DNA from: Ectobacillus polymachus
GTDB taxonomy: Bacteria > Bacillota > Bacilli > Bacillales > Bacillaceae_G
DNA length: 64,000 nucleotides
Direction: 5' to 3'
NCBI RefSeq assembly: GCF_048159605.1
Contig: NZ_JBLREB010000001.1
Coordinates: forward strand, 1,364,001-1,428,000
A program made the translations under genes and the position numbers. This document shows, in pieces, positions 63,404 to 64,000 of the stretch (its first letter is position 1; every line of letters begins with the position of its first letter). The notes under the pieces are model-generated. The model made no database searches and had not been told where the DNA came from. It saw only the letters and a list, made by a program, of their open reading frames with translations.

Positions 63404-63859
63404 TTATCGTTCTTTCATTGCTGTTAATACTTGACCATCAAGCTTAGCAGCCGCACGTAAATCATACGTTTTCTCATATTTTGGTTCAACCGCAAGCTTA
63501 GCGCCATAAAACATAACATCTCGTACCTCTTCGATGGACACTTCTATAAGTGATAGCTTTAGCGGTACTTCTTCCATTTGATCTGCTATGATAGTAGCCT
63601 CACCATTTATTGAAAATACTGATTCGTCAGCCATTACGTTTAGAACAACTGATGAATGATGACGAATGTTTTCTACAATTCGAGATCGTTTGTCGACAGC
63701 AAAGCGAATTGTAGACGGATTCATACTGTACACCCAAGAAATTGCACTAACGTTTGGACAACCTTTCTCAAAATCAATCGTTGCAATCGTAACAATTCTC
63801 TCTTCTCTTAGAGCTTGAAGTAAATTATCACTTAATGTTGGTTCAACTACATTTGCCAT
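63404..63859 (-). CDS. pyridoxamine 5'-phosphate oxidase-like flavin protein
   Basis: 151 residues with a split-barrel FMN-binding fold. MANVVEPTLSDNLLQAL is at the start (ATG 63859 behind GGGAGGTG). IVTIATIDFEKGCPNVSAISWVYS and IRFAVDKRSRIVENIRHHSSVVLNV are typical of the family. Members bind FMN or F420/heme; substrate unknown. It lies upstream of phoH with a 246-base gap showing no gene. Confidence 0.85.
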   Translation of the reverse strand: MANVVEPTLSDNLLQALREERIVTIATIDFEKGCPNVSAISWVYSMNPSTIRFAVDKRSRIVENIRHHSSVVLNVMADESVFSINGEATIIADQMEEVPLKLSLIEVSIEEVRDVMFYGAKLAVEPKYEKTYDLRAAAKLDGQVLTAMKER

Positions 63860-64000
63860 ACATGACACCTCCCAATACTATTTTACAACATGCCTATGCT
63901 GAATTTCTAATGATACAATTATTTATTTTTTGTATGTAAATCATGATATACTTTATTCATAGTTTATTACGTATTTCCTTTACTTTACTATTTTACTGAC
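63860..64000. other. non-coding end of window
   Basis: A/T-rich sequence with the upstream side of the flavin-protein gene; TATACTTTATT near 63949 on the plus strand could be a promoter part. No gene seen. Confidence 0.3.

Overview
The window is a stretch of core chromosome from a low-GC, endospore-forming Bacillus. Gene order follows the B. subtilis interval ylaL-ftsW-pycA-cta-ylb-dcw-spoIIG-ylm-ileS-pyr almost gene for gene, read right to left. Protein sequences look closest to the B. cereus group. Several ~155 bp palindromic elements with an ATAAA/TTTAT target duplication match what I remember of the B. cereus-group repeat bcr1. The species cannot be fixed by eye; the proteins look diverged from B. 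cereus and B. anthracis versions.

Region by region (most genes on the minus strand): 1-3.5 kb is the start of the pyrimidine operon (pyrR, pyrP, pyrB, pyrC cut by the edge) with three PyrR-type attenuators. 3.5-5.4 kb has rluD, lspA and a DksA/TraR-like protein. 5.5-8.6 kb is ileS under an isoleucine T-box. 8.6-12.6 kb is the ylm/divIVA division cluster (divIVA, ylmH, ylmG, sepF, ylmE, ylmD, ylmC). 12.8-15.5 kb is sigG, sigE, spoIIGA. 15.8-31.4 kb is the division and cell wall (dcw) cluster ftsZ, ftsA, divIB, murB, spoVE, murD, mraY, murE, spoVD, pbpB, ftsL, rsmH. Two genes expected from B. subtilis, murG and mraZ, are not here. 31.5-48.2 kb is the ylb block: bshC, panE-like, ylbP, rsfA, an enoyl-CoA hydratase, rpmF, ylbN, tmcAL, ylbL, ylbK, ylbJ, coaD, rsmD, a DUF7147-type gene, ylbG, ylbF, a histidine phosphatase, ylbE, ylbD, ylbC, ylbA. 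48.2-55.5 kb is the caa3 cytochrome oxidase cluster (ctaA divergent from ctaBCDEFG). 55.6-63.9 kb holds pyc, ftsW, ylaN, ylaL, phoH and a flavin-reductase-like protein.

The genes mostly serve growth and division (dcw, divIVA, sepF, ftsW, lspA, ileS, rpmF), the switch to sporulation (spoIIGA/sigE/sigG, spoVD, spoVE, ylbJ, rsfA) and central metabolism (pyc, cta, pyr, coaD, bacillithiol). I see no transposase, prophage, CRISPR array, defence island, rRNA or tRNA. The most notable non-coding signal is the bcr1-like family. Three copies begin exactly at the stop codons of ftsZ, tmcAL and ylbJ, one decayed copy makes up most of the spoIIG mRNA leader, and two loci hold nested or opposed copies. Other points of interest are a structured RNA leader at 43.3-43.5 kb, a cre-like site before ctaB, and the missing murG and mraZ.
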